Shown: positions 19,190-29,085, counted from the first letter of the stretch. The stretch is 64,000 nucleotides of DNA from Janthinobacterium violaceinigrum (GCF_009208555.1 NZ_WFLI01000002.1:124001-188000); one strand, 5' to 3'. Notes: generated by a model not told the origin, from the sequence alone. Numbers and translations: made by a program.

Positions 19190-20701
19190 ATGACGGCACA
19201 GGCGCAACACAGCACGCAGGACGATGGCGCGGGCGGCCCGGGTGCGCCGCCGCTGCTGTCGACGGGCGTTGCCGGCCTCGACACCATACTCACGGGCGGC
19301 TTGCTGGCCGACCGCCTGTACCTGGTCGAAGGCGAACCGGGCACGGGCAAGACCACCCTGGCGCTGCAATTCCTGGCCGAAGGGGCGCGCAGCGGCGCGC
19401 CCGCACTGTATATCGCCCTGGCCGAATCGGAAATCGAACTGCGCGGCGCCGCCCTGTCGCACGGCTGGGACCTGGCCGGCATCGCCATCGAGGAAGTGGC
19501 GCCCAGCGACGACATGCTCGACCCCGGGCGCCAATACACCATCTTCCACCCGTCGGAAATCGAACTGGCCTCGACCAACCAGCGCATCCTGGCCGCCATC
19601 GAAAAACACCGCCCGGCCCGCCTCGTGCTCGACTCGCTGTCCGAACTGCAGCTGCTGGCGGAAAACCCGCTGCGCTACCGGCGCCAGGTAGTAGCTTTAA
19701 AGCAATACCTGGCCAGCCGGCACTGCACCACCGTCCTGATCGATGACCGTTCCGCGCTGGACGACGGCTTGCAAGTGCGTAGCGTGGCCCATTGCGTGAT
19801 CTCGCTGGAACGGCAGAACCAGGCATATGGCAATGACCGGCGCCGCGTGCGCGTGGTGAAATACCGGGGCGTGCCGTTTCGCAGCGGCACGCACGACTAC
19901 AAGATTTCCCATGACGGCCTGGTCGTCTATCCCCGCCTTGTGGCCGCCGACACGCGCCGCGACGGCGACCACCGGCGCCTGTCGAGCGGCATCCCCGAAC
20001 TCGACCTCATGATAGGCGGCGGCCTGGAAGAAGGCATGAGCACCCTCATTTCCGGCCCCGCCGGCAGCGGCAAGTCCACCCTGGCGGCGCAATTCGTGCA
20101 CGCGGCCACCGAGCGGGGCGAACCGTGCGCCATGTTCCTGTTCGAGGAAGCGCGCAGCAAGCTGCTGAACCGGGCCGGCAACGTGGGCATGCACCTGCAG
20201 GCAGCGCTCGACGCGGGCCTGCTGAGCGTGCAGCAGGTCGACCCGGCCGAGCTGACCCCGGGCGAATTCGCCCAGGCCATCGTCGACGCGGCGGAGCGGG
20301 GCGCCCGGGTGATCGTCATCGATAGCTTGAACGGCTACATGCATGCCGTGCCCGACGAGCGCTTCCAGAGCACCTACCTGCACGAACTGCTCAATTACCT
20401 GGGCCAGCGCGGCGTGGCCACCCTGCTCGTCGGCGTGCAGCAAAACATGCTGGGCACGGCGATGACCACCTCGGCCGACGCCAGCTACCTGGCCGACGGC
20501 GTCATCATGCTGCGCTACTACGAAACGGAGGGCGAGGTGCGGCAAGCCATTTCCGTCTTCAAGAAGCGCGGCAGCGCGCACGAACGCAGCATCCGCCGCT
20601 TCGAGATCAGCCCGCAGGGCATCCGCATCGGCCCGGCCCTGGCCGGCTTTCATGGCATCCTGTCGGGCTTGCCTACCATCGGCGGCACGCCCTTCCCCTA
20701 G
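19190..20701 (+). CDS. KaiC-like double RecA-domain ATPase
   Basis: This 503-aa protein has two RecA/KaiC domains in tandem. Domain 1 (about 15-245) opens with STGVAGLDTILTGGLLADRL and Walker A GEPGTGKTT, followed by LVLDSLSELQLLAENPLRYR. Domain 2 (about 255-490) has SSGIPELDLMIGGGLEEGM, Walker A GPAGSGKST, the paired catalytic acidic residues in FLFEEARSK, and VIVIDSLNGY. ATG 19190 follows GGGGG at good spacing, so it is preferred to the ATG at 19154. It is followed 8 bp later by a hybrid histidine kinase. KaiC homologues outside cyanobacteria without KaiA/KaiB act as ATP-dependent signalling or stress modules. A circadian role is not implied, and the output partner is presumably the kinase. 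Confidence 0.85.
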   Translation: MTAQAQHSTQDDGAGGPGAPPLLSTGVAGLDTILTGGLLADRLYLVEGEPGTGKTTLALQFLAEGARSGAPALYIALAESEIELRGAALSHGWDLAGIAIEEVAPSDDMLDPGRQYTIFHPSEIELASTNQRILAAIEKHRPARLVLDSLSELQLLAENPLRYRRQVVALKQYLASRHCTTVLIDDRSALDDGLQVRSVAHCVISLERQNQAYGNDRRRVRVVKYRGVPFRSGTHDYKISHDGLVVYPRLVAADTRRDGDHRRLSSGIPELDLMIGGGLEEGMSTLISGPAGSGKSTLAAQFVHAATERGEPCAMFLFEEARSKLLNRAGNVGMHLQAALDAGLLSVQQVDPAELTPGEFAQAIVDAAERGARVIVIDSLNGYMHAVPDERFQSTYLHELLNYLGQRGVATLLVGVQQNMLGTAMTTSADASYLADGVIMLRYYETEGEVRQAISVFKKRGSAHERSIRRFEISPQGIRIGPALAGFHGILSGLPTIGGTPFP

Positions 20702-20709
20702 GAACCGTC

Positions 20710-22245
20710 ATGGAGCAGCGCATCCTGATCTACGCGCCGGCCGGCCAGGACGCCAGCCTGACCGGCACGGTACTGGCGGGCAGCGCCATCGCCAGCCATG
20801 CCTGCCGCTCCCCCGGCGATCTGGCCGAGCAGCTGGCGCTGGGCGCCGGCGGCGTGCTGACGGTGGACGAGGCGCTGCATGCGGGCGTCTACGCCGTGCT
20901 CGATGCCTACGCCCGCCAGCAACCGGACTGGTCTGACTTGCCCATCACCGTGCTCACGCACGCGGGACTCGATACCCTGCCCTTGCGGCAAGCCATTGCC
21001 ACCCTGGGCAACCTGACCCTGCTGGAACGCCCCGTGCACATCCTGACCCTGATCACGTCGGCCCACGCCATGCTGCGCGCGCGCCAGCGCCAGTACCAGG
21101 TGCGCGAAACGCAGCGGCGCAAGGATGAATTTCTGGCTAGCCTCGGGCACGAACTGCGCAATCCGCTGGCGCCCATCAAGTCTTCCGTGGCCCTGCTCAG
21201 GCATCTGTACCCGGCCTCGGAGCAGGTGGGCAAGGTGAGCGACGTGATCGAACGGCAGGTGACGCACCTGACGCGCCTGGTCGATGACTTGCTCGACGTG
21301 GCGCGCATTACCAGCGGCAAGGTGTCGTTGCAGCTCAAGGATTTCCAGCTGCAGCAAGTACTCGACCATGTGACCGAGCTGTGCCAGCCGGCCGCCAGCA
21401 GCCGGCACATCAGCATTGCGCTCGCCGTGCCGCCGCAGGCCGTGACCTTGCACGCCGACTATGCACGGGTGGTGCAGATCTTCGCCAATATCGTGTCGAA
21501 TGCCGTGAAATTCACGCCGGACGGCGGCCACATCCACATTACGGCGCGCCTGGCGCAGGGCCGGCTGCAGGTGGCCGTCGAAGACGATGGCATCGGCATC
21601 GAGCCGAAGGCCATCCCCCGCCTCTTTTCCATGTTCGAACAAGGCCCTACAGTGGCGGGCCAGATGGCCAGCGGCCTCGGTATCGGTCTCAGCCTGGCGC
21701 GCCAATTTGCCGAAATGCATGGCGGCAGCATCGAGGCCCATAGCGACGGCCCCGGCCGCGGCAGCCGCTTTATCGTCACCCTGCCCGCCAGCGCCAGCGA
21801 CGCGCCGGGCACCACGGCCGCCGCCGGCAACGCGTCACCCGCCGGCGCGAGTCCGCCGTTGCAAGTGCTGGTGGTGGACGACAACCGCGACGCGGCCGAT
21901 TCCCTGCAAAGCCTGTTCCAGCTGGAAGGTTATGCCGCCCGCGTCGCCTATGACGGCGCGCAGGCGCTGGCCGCCGTGGATATGGCGTGGCCGCAACTGG
22001 TCGTGATGGATCTGGGCATGCCGGACATGGATGGCTATGAAACGGCACGCCGCATGCGCCGCAAGGCGCAGGGACGCGACGTGCTGATGATCGCCTTGAC
22101 GGGCTGGGGCCAGGGCGAGGCGCGCTCGCGCACGGAGCAGGCGGGTTTCGACCATCACCTGACGAAGCCCGTGGAGTTCGCCGCCATCGTCGCCCTGCTC
22201 AGTACGCACCTGGCGCAGCGGGCGGCGGCGGGACGGCCACAGTAA
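20710..22245 (+). CDS. hybrid histidine kinase paired with KaiC-like protein
   Basis: This 511-aa protein has no membrane segments. Residues 1-125 look like a degenerate receiver-like domain without the acidic pocket. HisKA has the phosphoacceptor in LGHELRNPLAPIK. HATPase_c has the N box (NIVSNAVKFTP), G1 (EDDGIGIEPKAI) and G2 (GLGIGLSLARQFAEMHGG). A C-terminal receiver (~385-500) has DDNRDAADSL, phosphoacceptor Asp in VVMDLGMPDMDGYE, and LTKPVE. It lies 8 bp after the KaiC-like ATPase in the same orientation, so the two form one operon. Cytosolic sensing through the ATPase is likely. The final phosphotransfer partner is not in this window. Confidence 0.88.
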   Translation: MEQRILIYAPAGQDASLTGTVLAGSAIASHACRSPGDLAEQLALGAGGVLTVDEALHAGVYAVLDAYARQQPDWSDLPITVLTHAGLDTLPLRQAIATLGNLTLLERPVHILTLITSAHAMLRARQRQYQVRETQRRKDEFLASLGHELRNPLAPIKSSVALLRHLYPASEQVGKVSDVIERQVTHLTRLVDDLLDVARITSGKVSLQLKDFQLQQVLDHVTELCQPAASSRHISIALAVPPQAVTLHADYARVVQIFANIVSNAVKFTPDGGHIHITARLAQGRLQVAVEDDGIGIEPKAIPRLFSMFEQGPTVAGQMASGLGIGLSLARQFAEMHGGSIEAHSDGPGRGSRFIVTLPASASDAPGTTAAAGNASPAGASPPLQVLVVDDNRDAADSLQSLFQLEGYAARVAYDGAQALAAVDMAWPQLVVMDLGMPDMDGYETARRMRRKAQGRDVLMIALTGWGQGEARSRTEQAGFDHHLTKPVEFAAIVALLSTHLAQRAAAGRPQ

Positions 22246-22248
22246 GCG

Positions 22249-24135
22249 TTACTTCCACTTGCCCCGCAATTCCTGCACCTTTTGCTGCAGCAATTCCGGC
22301 GTGGCGGCCTCGGGCGGCACGGGCATGCCCACGGCCAGCGACAGACGGGAGCGCAAGCCCGCCTTGAAGGCGCGCTCGAACAAATGGCCATTGCGGTGGC
22401 TCAACAGATGGCCCCACAGGCCGCGCAGCGCCAGCGGAATCACGGGCACCTTGCTGCGCTCGACGATCTTGGCGATGCCGCCCTTGAATTCGCTGATCTG
22501 GCCCGTGCGTGTCAGCTTGCCTTCGGGGAAGATGCAGACCAGTTCACCTTCATGCAGCGCTTGCGCGATATCGATGAAGGCCTTTTCCATCAGGAAAGGA
22601 TCTTCCTTGGCCGGCGCGATGGGAATGGCCTTGGCCGTGCGGAAAATCCAGCCCATCAGCGGCATCTTGAAGATGCGGTGGTCCATGACGAAGCGGATGG
22701 GCCGGGGGCTGGCCGCCATGATGACGATGGCGTCCACATAGCTCACGTGATTGCACACCAGCACCGCCGCGCCTTCCGCGGGGATGCGCTCGCCATCGAC
22801 CACCTTGACCCGGTGCACGGTCTGGATCAGGATCCACGCGAGGAAGCGCATGAGGAATTCCGGCACCAGCGAGAAGATGTAGGCGGCCACCAGCGCATTC
22901 AGGATGGCCGTGACGAGGAACAGCTGGGGAATCGTAAACCCCTGGCCCAGCAGCACGATGGCCACGCCGGCCGCCGCCACCATGAACAGGGCGTTCAGGA
23001 TATTCATGCCGGCAATCGTGCGCGAAATGTGTTTCGGGTCGCAGCGCGTCTGGATCAGGGCGAACAGGGGCACGATGAAGAAGCCGCCGAACACGCCGAT
23101 CATGACGATGTCGAGCAGGATACGCGGCACGCCCGCCTGGCTGACAAAGGCCAGCGCGTCGACCACTTGCGTATTCGCATACGCATTGCTGGCGAAATAC
23201 AGGTCGATGCCGAACAGCGACAGGCCGATGGAGCCGAACGGCACCAGGCCGATTTCGATCTTGTGGCCGGACAGGCGTTCGCACAGCAGGGAACCCGTGC
23301 CGATGCCGACGGAAAACACGGTCAGCAGCAGCACGAACACGCTGTGGTCGCCATGCAGGAAATCCTTCGAATACACGGGGAACTGGGCCAGGATCAGGGC
23401 GCCGTAGAACCAGAACCAGGAGTTGCCCAGCATGGCCAGGAAGACGGGGCGGTTCTTGCGCGAGAAATTCAGGTTGCGGAACGATTCGGCCACGAAGTTC
23501 AGGCTCACCTTCAAGTCTGGCTCGGGCGCGGGCGTGCGCGGCACGCGGTAGCTGGCGATCAGGCCGAACACGGCCACGGCAATCGTCGCGCCCGCCACCA
23601 GTTCCACGCCCAGCGGCTTGTGCACGATCAGGACGGCGCCGAGGATTTCGCCCAATAAAATGCCGACAAACGTGCCCATCTCGATCAGGCCATTGCCGCC
23701 AACCAATTCTTCAGGCTTGAGCTGCTGCGGCAGGTAGGCATACTTGACGGGGCCGAACAGGGTCGAGTGCACGCCCATGCCCACCACGGCAGCCACCAGC
23801 AGCCACAGCGTATGCGTCATCCAGCCGGCGGCCGCCACTGCCATGATGGCCAGTTCCATCCATTTGACGAAACGGGCCAGGCCCGCCTTTTCAAACTTGT
23901 CGGCCAGCTGGCCCGCCGTGGCCGAAAACACGACGTAGGGCAGGATGAACAGGCCGGGGATCAGGTTGGTGATGGTGGACGGATCGAGCGTGGTCCAGCT
24001 CAGCGCATCGTAGGCGAGGATCACCATCAGGGCCGTCTTGAACAGATTGTCGTTGAAGGCGCCAAAGAACTGGGTCCAGAAGAAGGGCCCGAAACGGCGC
24101 TGCGACAATAAGGAAAACTGGCTGCTTTGACTCAT
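22249..24135 (-). CDS. MFS transporter fused to 1-acylglycerol-phosphate-type acyltransferase
   Basis: This 628-aa fusion has residues 1-~420 as a 12-segment MFS transporter (FFWTQFFGAFNDNLFKTALM, as in the lysophospholipid flippase LplT). Residues ~440-628 are a PlsC acyltransferase with H463 in NHVSYVD (HX4D motif) and FPEGKLTR. The architecture matches LplT joined to an Aas-like acyltransferase, which flips and re-acylates lysophospholipids in the inner membrane. Here the acyl-ACP synthetase part of Aas is missing. ATG 24135 starts the conserved region; an upstream in-frame extension is not supported. It converges with the histidine kinase, 3 bp from its stop. Confidence 0.87.
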   Translation of the reverse strand: MSQSSQFSLLSQRRFGPFFWTQFFGAFNDNLFKTALMVILAYDALSWTTLDPSTITNLIPGLFILPYVVFSATAGQLADKFEKAGLARFVKWMELAIMAVAAAGWMTHTLWLLVAAVVGMGVHSTLFGPVKYAYLPQQLKPEELVGGNGLIEMGTFVGILLGEILGAVLIVHKPLGVELVAGATIAVAVFGLIASYRVPRTPAPEPDLKVSLNFVAESFRNLNFSRKNRPVFLAMLGNSWFWFYGALILAQFPVYSKDFLHGDHSVFVLLLTVFSVGIGTGSLLCERLSGHKIEIGLVPFGSIGLSLFGIDLYFASNAYANTQVVDALAFVSQAGVPRILLDIVMIGVFGGFFIVPLFALIQTRCDPKHISRTIAGMNILNALFMVAAAGVAIVLLGQGFTIPQLFLVTAILNALVAAYIFSLVPEFLMRFLAWILIQTVHRVKVVDGERIPAEGAAVLVCNHVSYVDAIVIMAASPRPIRFVMDHRIFKMPLMGWIFRTAKAIPIAPAKEDPFLMEKAFIDIAQALHEGELVCIFPEGKLTRTGQISEFKGGIAKIVERSKVPVIPLALRGLWGHLLSHRNGHLFERAFKAGLRSRLSLAVGMPVPPEAATPELLQQKVQELRGKWK

Positions 24136-24379
24136 GGCATGGGGACTGGCTATTAAGGAATTGCTAAAATACAGCACTATCCTGCGCACGACAATCTGAA
24201 TGTCGTCATCTTGCTTGGCATCAATATGAAAAGCCCGCTCCGGTCCCATGCCTGCCTTGCCGCCAAACACACTTCCTGGCACTTGCCCCGACACGACAGA
24301 AATCGCTTGTTTCTTGATAATAAGGTAATGTGCGCATACATCGGGCGCCTTCGCCCTGCCCTTTCAGGAAAGCTGCCCC
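24136..24379. promoter_or_regulatory. divergent intergenic region with inverted repeat
   Basis: These 244 bp lie between the MFS-acyltransferase and DUF2339 genes. ACGACA-ATCTGAA-TGTCGT at 24188-24206 is a 6-bp-arm inverted repeat. On the minus strand TTGTCG with a 17-bp spacer and TATTTT forms a weak promoter for the transporter that overlaps the repeat. On the plus strand TTGATA near 24326, with a poor TACATC -10, could serve DUF2339. No gene is seen. Confidence 0.35.
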
Positions 24380-27300
24380 ATGTTTGGATTGATCACGCTG
24401 TTCATCCTAGGCTTGCTCATTACCGCCTTCGTGCTGGTGCTGCAGTACCGCCGCAAGGTGGCGGATCTGGAATTGCTGACGGCGCGCCTGCGCAAGGAAG
24501 TCGACGGCATCCAGCAGCGCCTGCGGGCGCTGGAAGGCCAGGGCGAAGCGCCCGCTGCCGTTCCCGTCGTAGAGAGCGCGGCGCCGCTGCCGGTACCAAT
24601 ACCAGTCCCGGCGCCTGTTGCGGTTGCCCCGCCGGTGCCTGCGCCGGCGCCGCCAGCCGCCCCCGTGCCGCAAGCGGCCGCGAGCGAGCCCGTCGCACTG
24701 GCAAAGACCGCGCCAGCCGCCCCATCCGCCCCGGCACCATCGGCGCCGCCGCCCCCCGCCAGGCCCGCCCCTGCCGCGCCGAATACCCCGTCCTGGATCG
24801 CCCGCCCCGATGGCCTCGTTGCCAAGGCGAAGAACTGGCTGTTTACGGGCAATCTGGTAGCCAAGCTGGGCTTGCTGATCCTCTTCCTCGGCGTCAGCTT
24901 CCTGCTCAAGTATGTGTCGGCGCAGGTGACCGTGCCCATCGAACTGCGCCTGGCCGGCATTGCGCTGGCCGACATCGCCCTGCTGGCCTGGGCCTGGCGC
25001 ATCCGTCTGAAACGCCCCGGCATCAGCCTGCCGCTGCAGGGCACGGCGCTGGCGATATTGATGCTGGTGACGTTTGGCGCCTTCCGCCTGTATGAGCTGA
25101 TCCCGGCCGGCCTGGCGTTTGCCATGCTGTTCGTGCTGACGGCGTTCACGTGCCTGCTGGCCGTGCTGCAGAACGCCGTCTGGCTGGCCGTCTTCGGCAT
25201 CGTGGGCGGCTTTGCCGTGCCCTTGCTCGTGTCGACGGGCAGCGGCAACCATATCGGCCTGTTCAGCTATTACGCGCTGCTCAACGCGGGCGTCTTTGCC
25301 ATCGCCCTGCGACGCGCCTGGCGCGTCCTGAATGTGCTGAGCTTTGGCTTCACCTTTGTCGTCGCCACCACCTGGGGCCTGCTGCGCTACACGCCCGAGC
25401 ACTACCTGTCGACGCAGCTGTTCCTGATCCTGTTCGTGCTGTTCTATGTCGGCATCGCCATCGCCTACTGCGCGCGCCAGGCGCCGCGCCTCAAGCACTA
25501 CGTGGATGGCACCCTCGTCTTCGGCACGCCGCTGGCGGCCATGGGCCTGCAATACGGCCTGGTGCGGCACTTTGACTTCGGCCTGGCGTTTTCCGCACTG
25601 ATTGCCGGCCTGTGCTACACGGGACTGGCCGTGGCGCTGTGGCGCAGGAATGGCTTCAAGCTGCTGGCCGAAGCCTTCCTCGCGCTGGGCATCGTCTTCG
25701 GCACCCTGGCCATCCCGTTCGCCCTCGACGGCCGCTGGACGTCGGCCGCCTGGGCGCTGGAAGGCGCGGGCATCGTCTGGGTCGGCTTGCGCCAGCGCCA
25801 GACCCTGGCCTGGGCTTTCGGCCTGCTGGTGCAGGGAGCCGCCTGGCTTGCCTTCCTCGGCGCCATGCTGGAACTCGATACGGCAGCGGCCCTGCACGCC
25901 AACATCTGGCTGGGCTGCGCGCTGCTGGCCGCCGCCGCGCTGGTGATGGCCTACAATTTCCGCCGCCACGGCAGCCACTTGCATCCCGAGTTCATGAGCG
26001 GCCTGTCCGTGCTGTTCCTGACGGCCTCCACCGTCTGGCTGCTGGGCGGCATCTGGAACGAAATCCTGCTGCGCACGGAAGCAGCCACGCAGCTGAACCT
26101 GCTCACCGTCAGCGCGCTGGCCGTGGCCGCGCTGCTGGCGTGGCTGGCGCGGCGCGAGCAATGGCATGCGCCGCGCGCGCTGCTGCTGGCCGTGCAGGTA
26201 CTGGCGGGCATGATCATGCTCAGCCGCGCCAGCTGGGTCTGGGACCAGCATCCGGCCAGCCTGTTCGGCGGCTCCTTCCTCAGCGCACTGCTGCTTGGCG
26301 CCGCCGCCTTTGCCAGCGCCCGCTTCCTTGCGCTGCGCGCGCGCGGCGGCGACGAGCTGCTGGCCCTGGTCGCGCGCCCCCTGCTGGCCTGGAGCGGCTT
26401 GCTGTGGTTTGCCGCCATCCTCGTGCCGCTCGTCAGCTGGCTGCTGCGCCTGATCGACGGCGACCTGTCCCTGCAGCCGCACGCGGGCGAGCACTGGCTG
26501 GCGCTGTACCTGATTGCCGTGTGCGTCACGACACCCGTGTTCGCCATCCTGGCGCGGCGCCTGGACTGGCCGCAGCTGCGCTGGTTCAGCGTGGCCGCCT
26601 GGCTCGGCCTGGGCCTGTGGAGCGCCAACCTGCTGCTGGCGCTGTACCTGCGCGACTACCTGCCCGGCGGCTGGAGCTGGCTGGCCCTGGCCAGTGCCCT
26701 GGCGGCCGGCGAATACCTGCTGATGGTCTGGCCTCAAGCGGGCTGGCAACTCGACGCGCGCGCGCTGCGCCTGCTGCATACGCTGCGCACGGCAGCGCCA
26801 TGGCTGATGCTGTGGCCCGTGGGCGCCATACTCGTCAACGCCTGGCTGGCGGGCCATGCCGGCAACGTCAGCCCCGCCTGGGCCCGCTACTTGCCGGCCT
26901 GGGCCATGATGCTGGCCCTGGCCTGGCTGATCCGCCGCTGCCGCGCGGGCGCCTGGCCCGTGGCGCCGATTGCGGCGTGGTACCAGCGCCCCCTGATACC
27001 GCTGGGCGCGCTGTGGTCGCTGCTGCTGATCGCCGCGTGGAATATCGTCGACGACGGCGCCATGGCGCCCCTGCCCTATTTGCCGCTGCTCAATCCGCTG
27101 GACCTGAGCACGGGCTTTGCCATCCTGCTGGCCATGGCCAGCTACCGTTTGTTGCCAGCAAGCCAGGTCCCCCTGCCCGCCCTGTGGCAAGCACGTTTGC
27201 CCGCCGTGGCCGCCTGCTGTGTGTATGTCTGGTTCAACCTGATGCTGCTGCGTACGGTCTCGCACTACCTGGGCGTGCCGTACACCTTCGATGCCATGCT

Positions 27301-27586
27301 GGCCTCGCAGTTTGTGCAAGCGATGCTGTCGCTGGTGTGGAGCGTCACGGCCCTGCTGCTGATGCGCCACGCGGCCCGCCAGCAGCGGCGCCAGCAGTGG
27401 AGCCTGGGCGCCGTGCTGCTGGGGCTGGTCGTACTGAAACTGTTCGCCATCGACCTGTCGAACGTGGGCGGCATCGAACGCATCGTGTCCTTCGTGGGCG
27501 TAGGCTTGCTGATGGTGTTGATCGGCTACCTGGCGCCTTTCCCCAAGGCTGCCGCGCCGGCCGCACCACAGCAAGGAGCCGCATGA
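24380..27586 (+). CDS. DUF2339 polytopic membrane protein
   Basis: This 1068-aa integral inner-membrane protein has a first membrane segment at residues 3-21. A coiled coil follows (about 25-55, ELLTARLRKEVDGIQQRLRA), then an Ala/Pro-rich linker (about 60-140). More than 20 hydrophobic segments fill the remaining 900 residues (for instance KLGLLILFLGVSFLLKYV). The order matches DUF2339, a family of unknown biochemical role. It overlaps the next gene by ATGA, and DUF2339 with DUF3999 is a recurrent pair, suggesting one envelope complex. GGAAAGC precedes the ATG. Confidence 0.9.
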   Translation: MFGLITLFILGLLITAFVLVLQYRRKVADLELLTARLRKEVDGIQQRLRALEGQGEAPAAVPVVESAAPLPVPIPVPAPVAVAPPVPAPAPPAAPVPQAAASEPVALAKTAPAAPSAPAPSAPPPPARPAPAAPNTPSWIARPDGLVAKAKNWLFTGNLVAKLGLLILFLGVSFLLKYVSAQVTVPIELRLAGIALADIALLAWAWRIRLKRPGISLPLQGTALAILMLVTFGAFRLYELIPAGLAFAMLFVLTAFTCLLAVLQNAVWLAVFGIVGGFAVPLLVSTGSGNHIGLFSYYALLNAGVFAIALRRAWRVLNVLSFGFTFVVATTWGLLRYTPEHYLSTQLFLILFVLFYVGIAIAYCARQAPRLKHYVDGTLVFGTPLAAMGLQYGLVRHFDFGLAFSALIAGLCYTGLAVALWRRNGFKLLAEAFLALGIVFGTLAIPFALDGRWTSAAWALEGAGIVWVGLRQRQTLAWAFGLLVQGAAWLAFLGAMLELDTAAALHANIWLGCALLAAAALVMAYNFRRHGSHLHPEFMSGLSVLFLTASTVWLLGGIWNEILLRTEAATQLNLLTVSALAVAALLAWLARREQWHAPRALLLAVQVLAGMIMLSRASWVWDQHPASLFGGSFLSALLLGAAAFASARFLALRARGGDELLALVARPLLAWSGLLWFAAILVPLVSWLLRLIDGDLSLQPHAGEHWLALYLIAVCVTTPVFAILARRLDWPQLRWFSVAAWLGLGLWSANLLLALYLRDYLPGGWSWLALASALAAGEYLLMVWPQAGWQLDARALRLLHTLRTAAPWLMLWPVGAILVNAWLAGHAGNVSPAWARYLPAWAMMLALAWLIRRCRAGAWPVAPIAAWYQRPLIPLGALWSLLLIAAWNIVDDGAMAPLPYLPLLNPLDLSTGFAILLAMASYRLLPASQVPLPALWQARLPAVAACCVYVWFNLMLLRTVSHYLGVPYTFDAMLASQFVQAMLSLVWSVTALLLMRHAARQQRRQQWSLGAVLLGLVVLKLFAIDLSNVGGIERIVSFVGVGLLMVLIGYLAPFPKAAAPAAPQQGAA

Positions 27587-29085
27587 AATCGTCACTCCTC
27601 TTTTGCAGCATGCTGGTCATGGGTGCCGCGCTGGCCGCGCCAACGGGCCAGGTGCCGGACCGGCCACACGACTACGGCTGGAGCATGCCCGTGCATGTGC
27701 CCGCTGGCGCAGGCATCGTCCAGCTGCCCCTGCCCCGGGAAGTCTACCTGCACGCCAGCTCGGCCAGCCTGGCCGACGTGCGCCTGTTCGATGGCGACGG
27801 CAAGCGCCTGGCCTATGCCATGGTCGCGCCTTCCGCGCAATCGGCCATGCAGCGGACAGATATTGCCGCGCGTATCTTTCCCGTGACGGGCACGTCCAGC
27901 CTTGGCGTGCAGGGCATCGATATCCGCACGGCGGACGATGGCCGGCTGCTGTCGGTCAGCACGCGGGCCGGCACGACGGCCGGCACGGCCGCGCTGCAGG
28001 CGCTGATCCTTGACCTGGGCAAGCAGGCGCAAGGCAGCCACATCGCCGCCCTGCGCTTCACGGCACCGGCCCGCACGGACAATTACAGTGCGCAAGTGCT
28101 GCTGGAAGTAAGCGACGACCTGAAGCAATGGGACGCCATCGGCACCACCACCCTGAATTGGCTCAGCAACAACGACACGCAAACCCTGGCCAACGACAGC
28201 ATCGCCTTCGCGCCGCGCCCGTTCCGCTATGCACGCCTGAGCTGGCAAGCGGGCGAACCGCGGGCCTTTGCGGCGATCGCGGCGCAAGCCGTCAGCGAAA
28301 CGGAAGTCGCCGCACCGCGCGCCGCCATCGTGCTGCAAGGCGTGCCCGGTCAGCAGGACCATGAATGGCGCTATCCCGCGCCCATCGCCATTCCCGCCGA
28401 CAGCATCGCCCTGCAATTTACGCAAAGCAACGTGGTCTTGCCCGTGACCCTGGGCGTGTATCGCCAGAACAGCTACGTTCCCCGGCACCGCCTACACCTG
28501 CGCCAGCAGACGCAACCGGTACAAGGCCCGTATTTTGATGCCTTGCTGAGCACCACGTTTTACCGCATCGGCCTCGATGGCAAGGAAAGGATCTCGGGCG
28601 ACCTGGCCATGCCCGTGACGCAGACGGCACTGTGGGTCATGCAGACGCCGACCGAACACCCGCTCTCTGCCGGTAATGCGCCCGCCTTGCGCCTGGGCTG
28701 GACACCGGCCACCATGGTATTGCTGGCCAGCGGCAAGCCGCCCTATCAACTGGCATTCGGCAAGAGCAATGCGGCAGCCGTGGCGCAACCGCTGTCGCAG
28801 GTGGCGCCCGGCTTCCAGGCCGATGAATTGCTGGCCCTCAAAACCGCCAGCACGGGCCCGCTCCAAGCCAACGGAAACAAGGCACCCGCGCCCGCCGCCA
28901 GCCAGGATGCAGCACCATGGCGCCTGGCCGCGCTGTGGGGCGCCCTGCTGCTGGGCGTGGGCGTGCTGGGCTTTTTTGCCTGGCGCTTGCTGACCCAGAT
29001 GAAACAGGAGCAAACGGATCCGGAACAAGCGGGCCAGGAACACGCCGACCAGGAGAAAACGGACGGCGGCACGCAGCGCGGCTAG
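27583..29085 (+). CDS. DUF3999 exported membrane-anchored protein
   Basis: This 500-aa protein has a signal peptide (MKSSLLFCSMLVMGAALAA). A large periplasmic beta-rich region has PLPREVYLHASSASLADVRL and a discoidin-like stretch (ARTDNYSAQVLLEVSDDLKQ W). A single C-terminal membrane helix (about 450-475, LAALWGALLLGVGVLGFFAW) is followed by a Gln/Glu/Asp-rich cytosolic tail. The ATG overlaps the DUF2339 stop (ATGA) and follows GGAG. The pairing with DUF2339 is conserved elsewhere. A carbohydrate-binding or cell-envelope role is plausible but not shown. Confidence 0.87.
   Translation: MKSSLLFCSMLVMGAALAAPTGQVPDRPHDYGWSMPVHVPAGAGIVQLPLPREVYLHASSASLADVRLFDGDGKRLAYAMVAPSAQSAMQRTDIAARIFPVTGTSSLGVQGIDIRTADDGRLLSVSTRAGTTAGTAALQALILDLGKQAQGSHIAALRFTAPARTDNYSAQVLLEVSDDLKQWDAIGTTTLNWLSNNDTQTLANDSIAFAPRPFRYARLSWQAGEPRAFAAIAAQAVSETEVAAPRAAIVLQGVPGQQDHEWRYPAPIAIPADSIALQFTQSNVVLPVTLGVYRQNSYVPRHRLHLRQQTQPVQGPYFDALLSTTFYRIGLDGKERISGDLAMPVTQTALWVMQTPTEHPLSAGNAPALRLGWTPATMVLLASGKPPYQLAFGKSNAAAVAQPLSQVAPGFQADELLALKTASTGPLQANGNKAPAPAASQDAAPWRLAALWGALLLGVGVLGFFAWRLLTQMKQEQTDPEQAGQEHADQEKTDGGTQRG

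Noticed and set aside
19190..22245. A circadian clock operon
   Set aside because: KaiA and KaiB are absent, and the KaiC-like protein alone does not establish a clock.
24407..27595. A 1062-codon open frame on the minus strand opposite DUF2339
   Set aside because: The Gln/Arg/Gly-rich composition without domains and the antisense position to a good membrane-protein gene mark it as a shadow frame.
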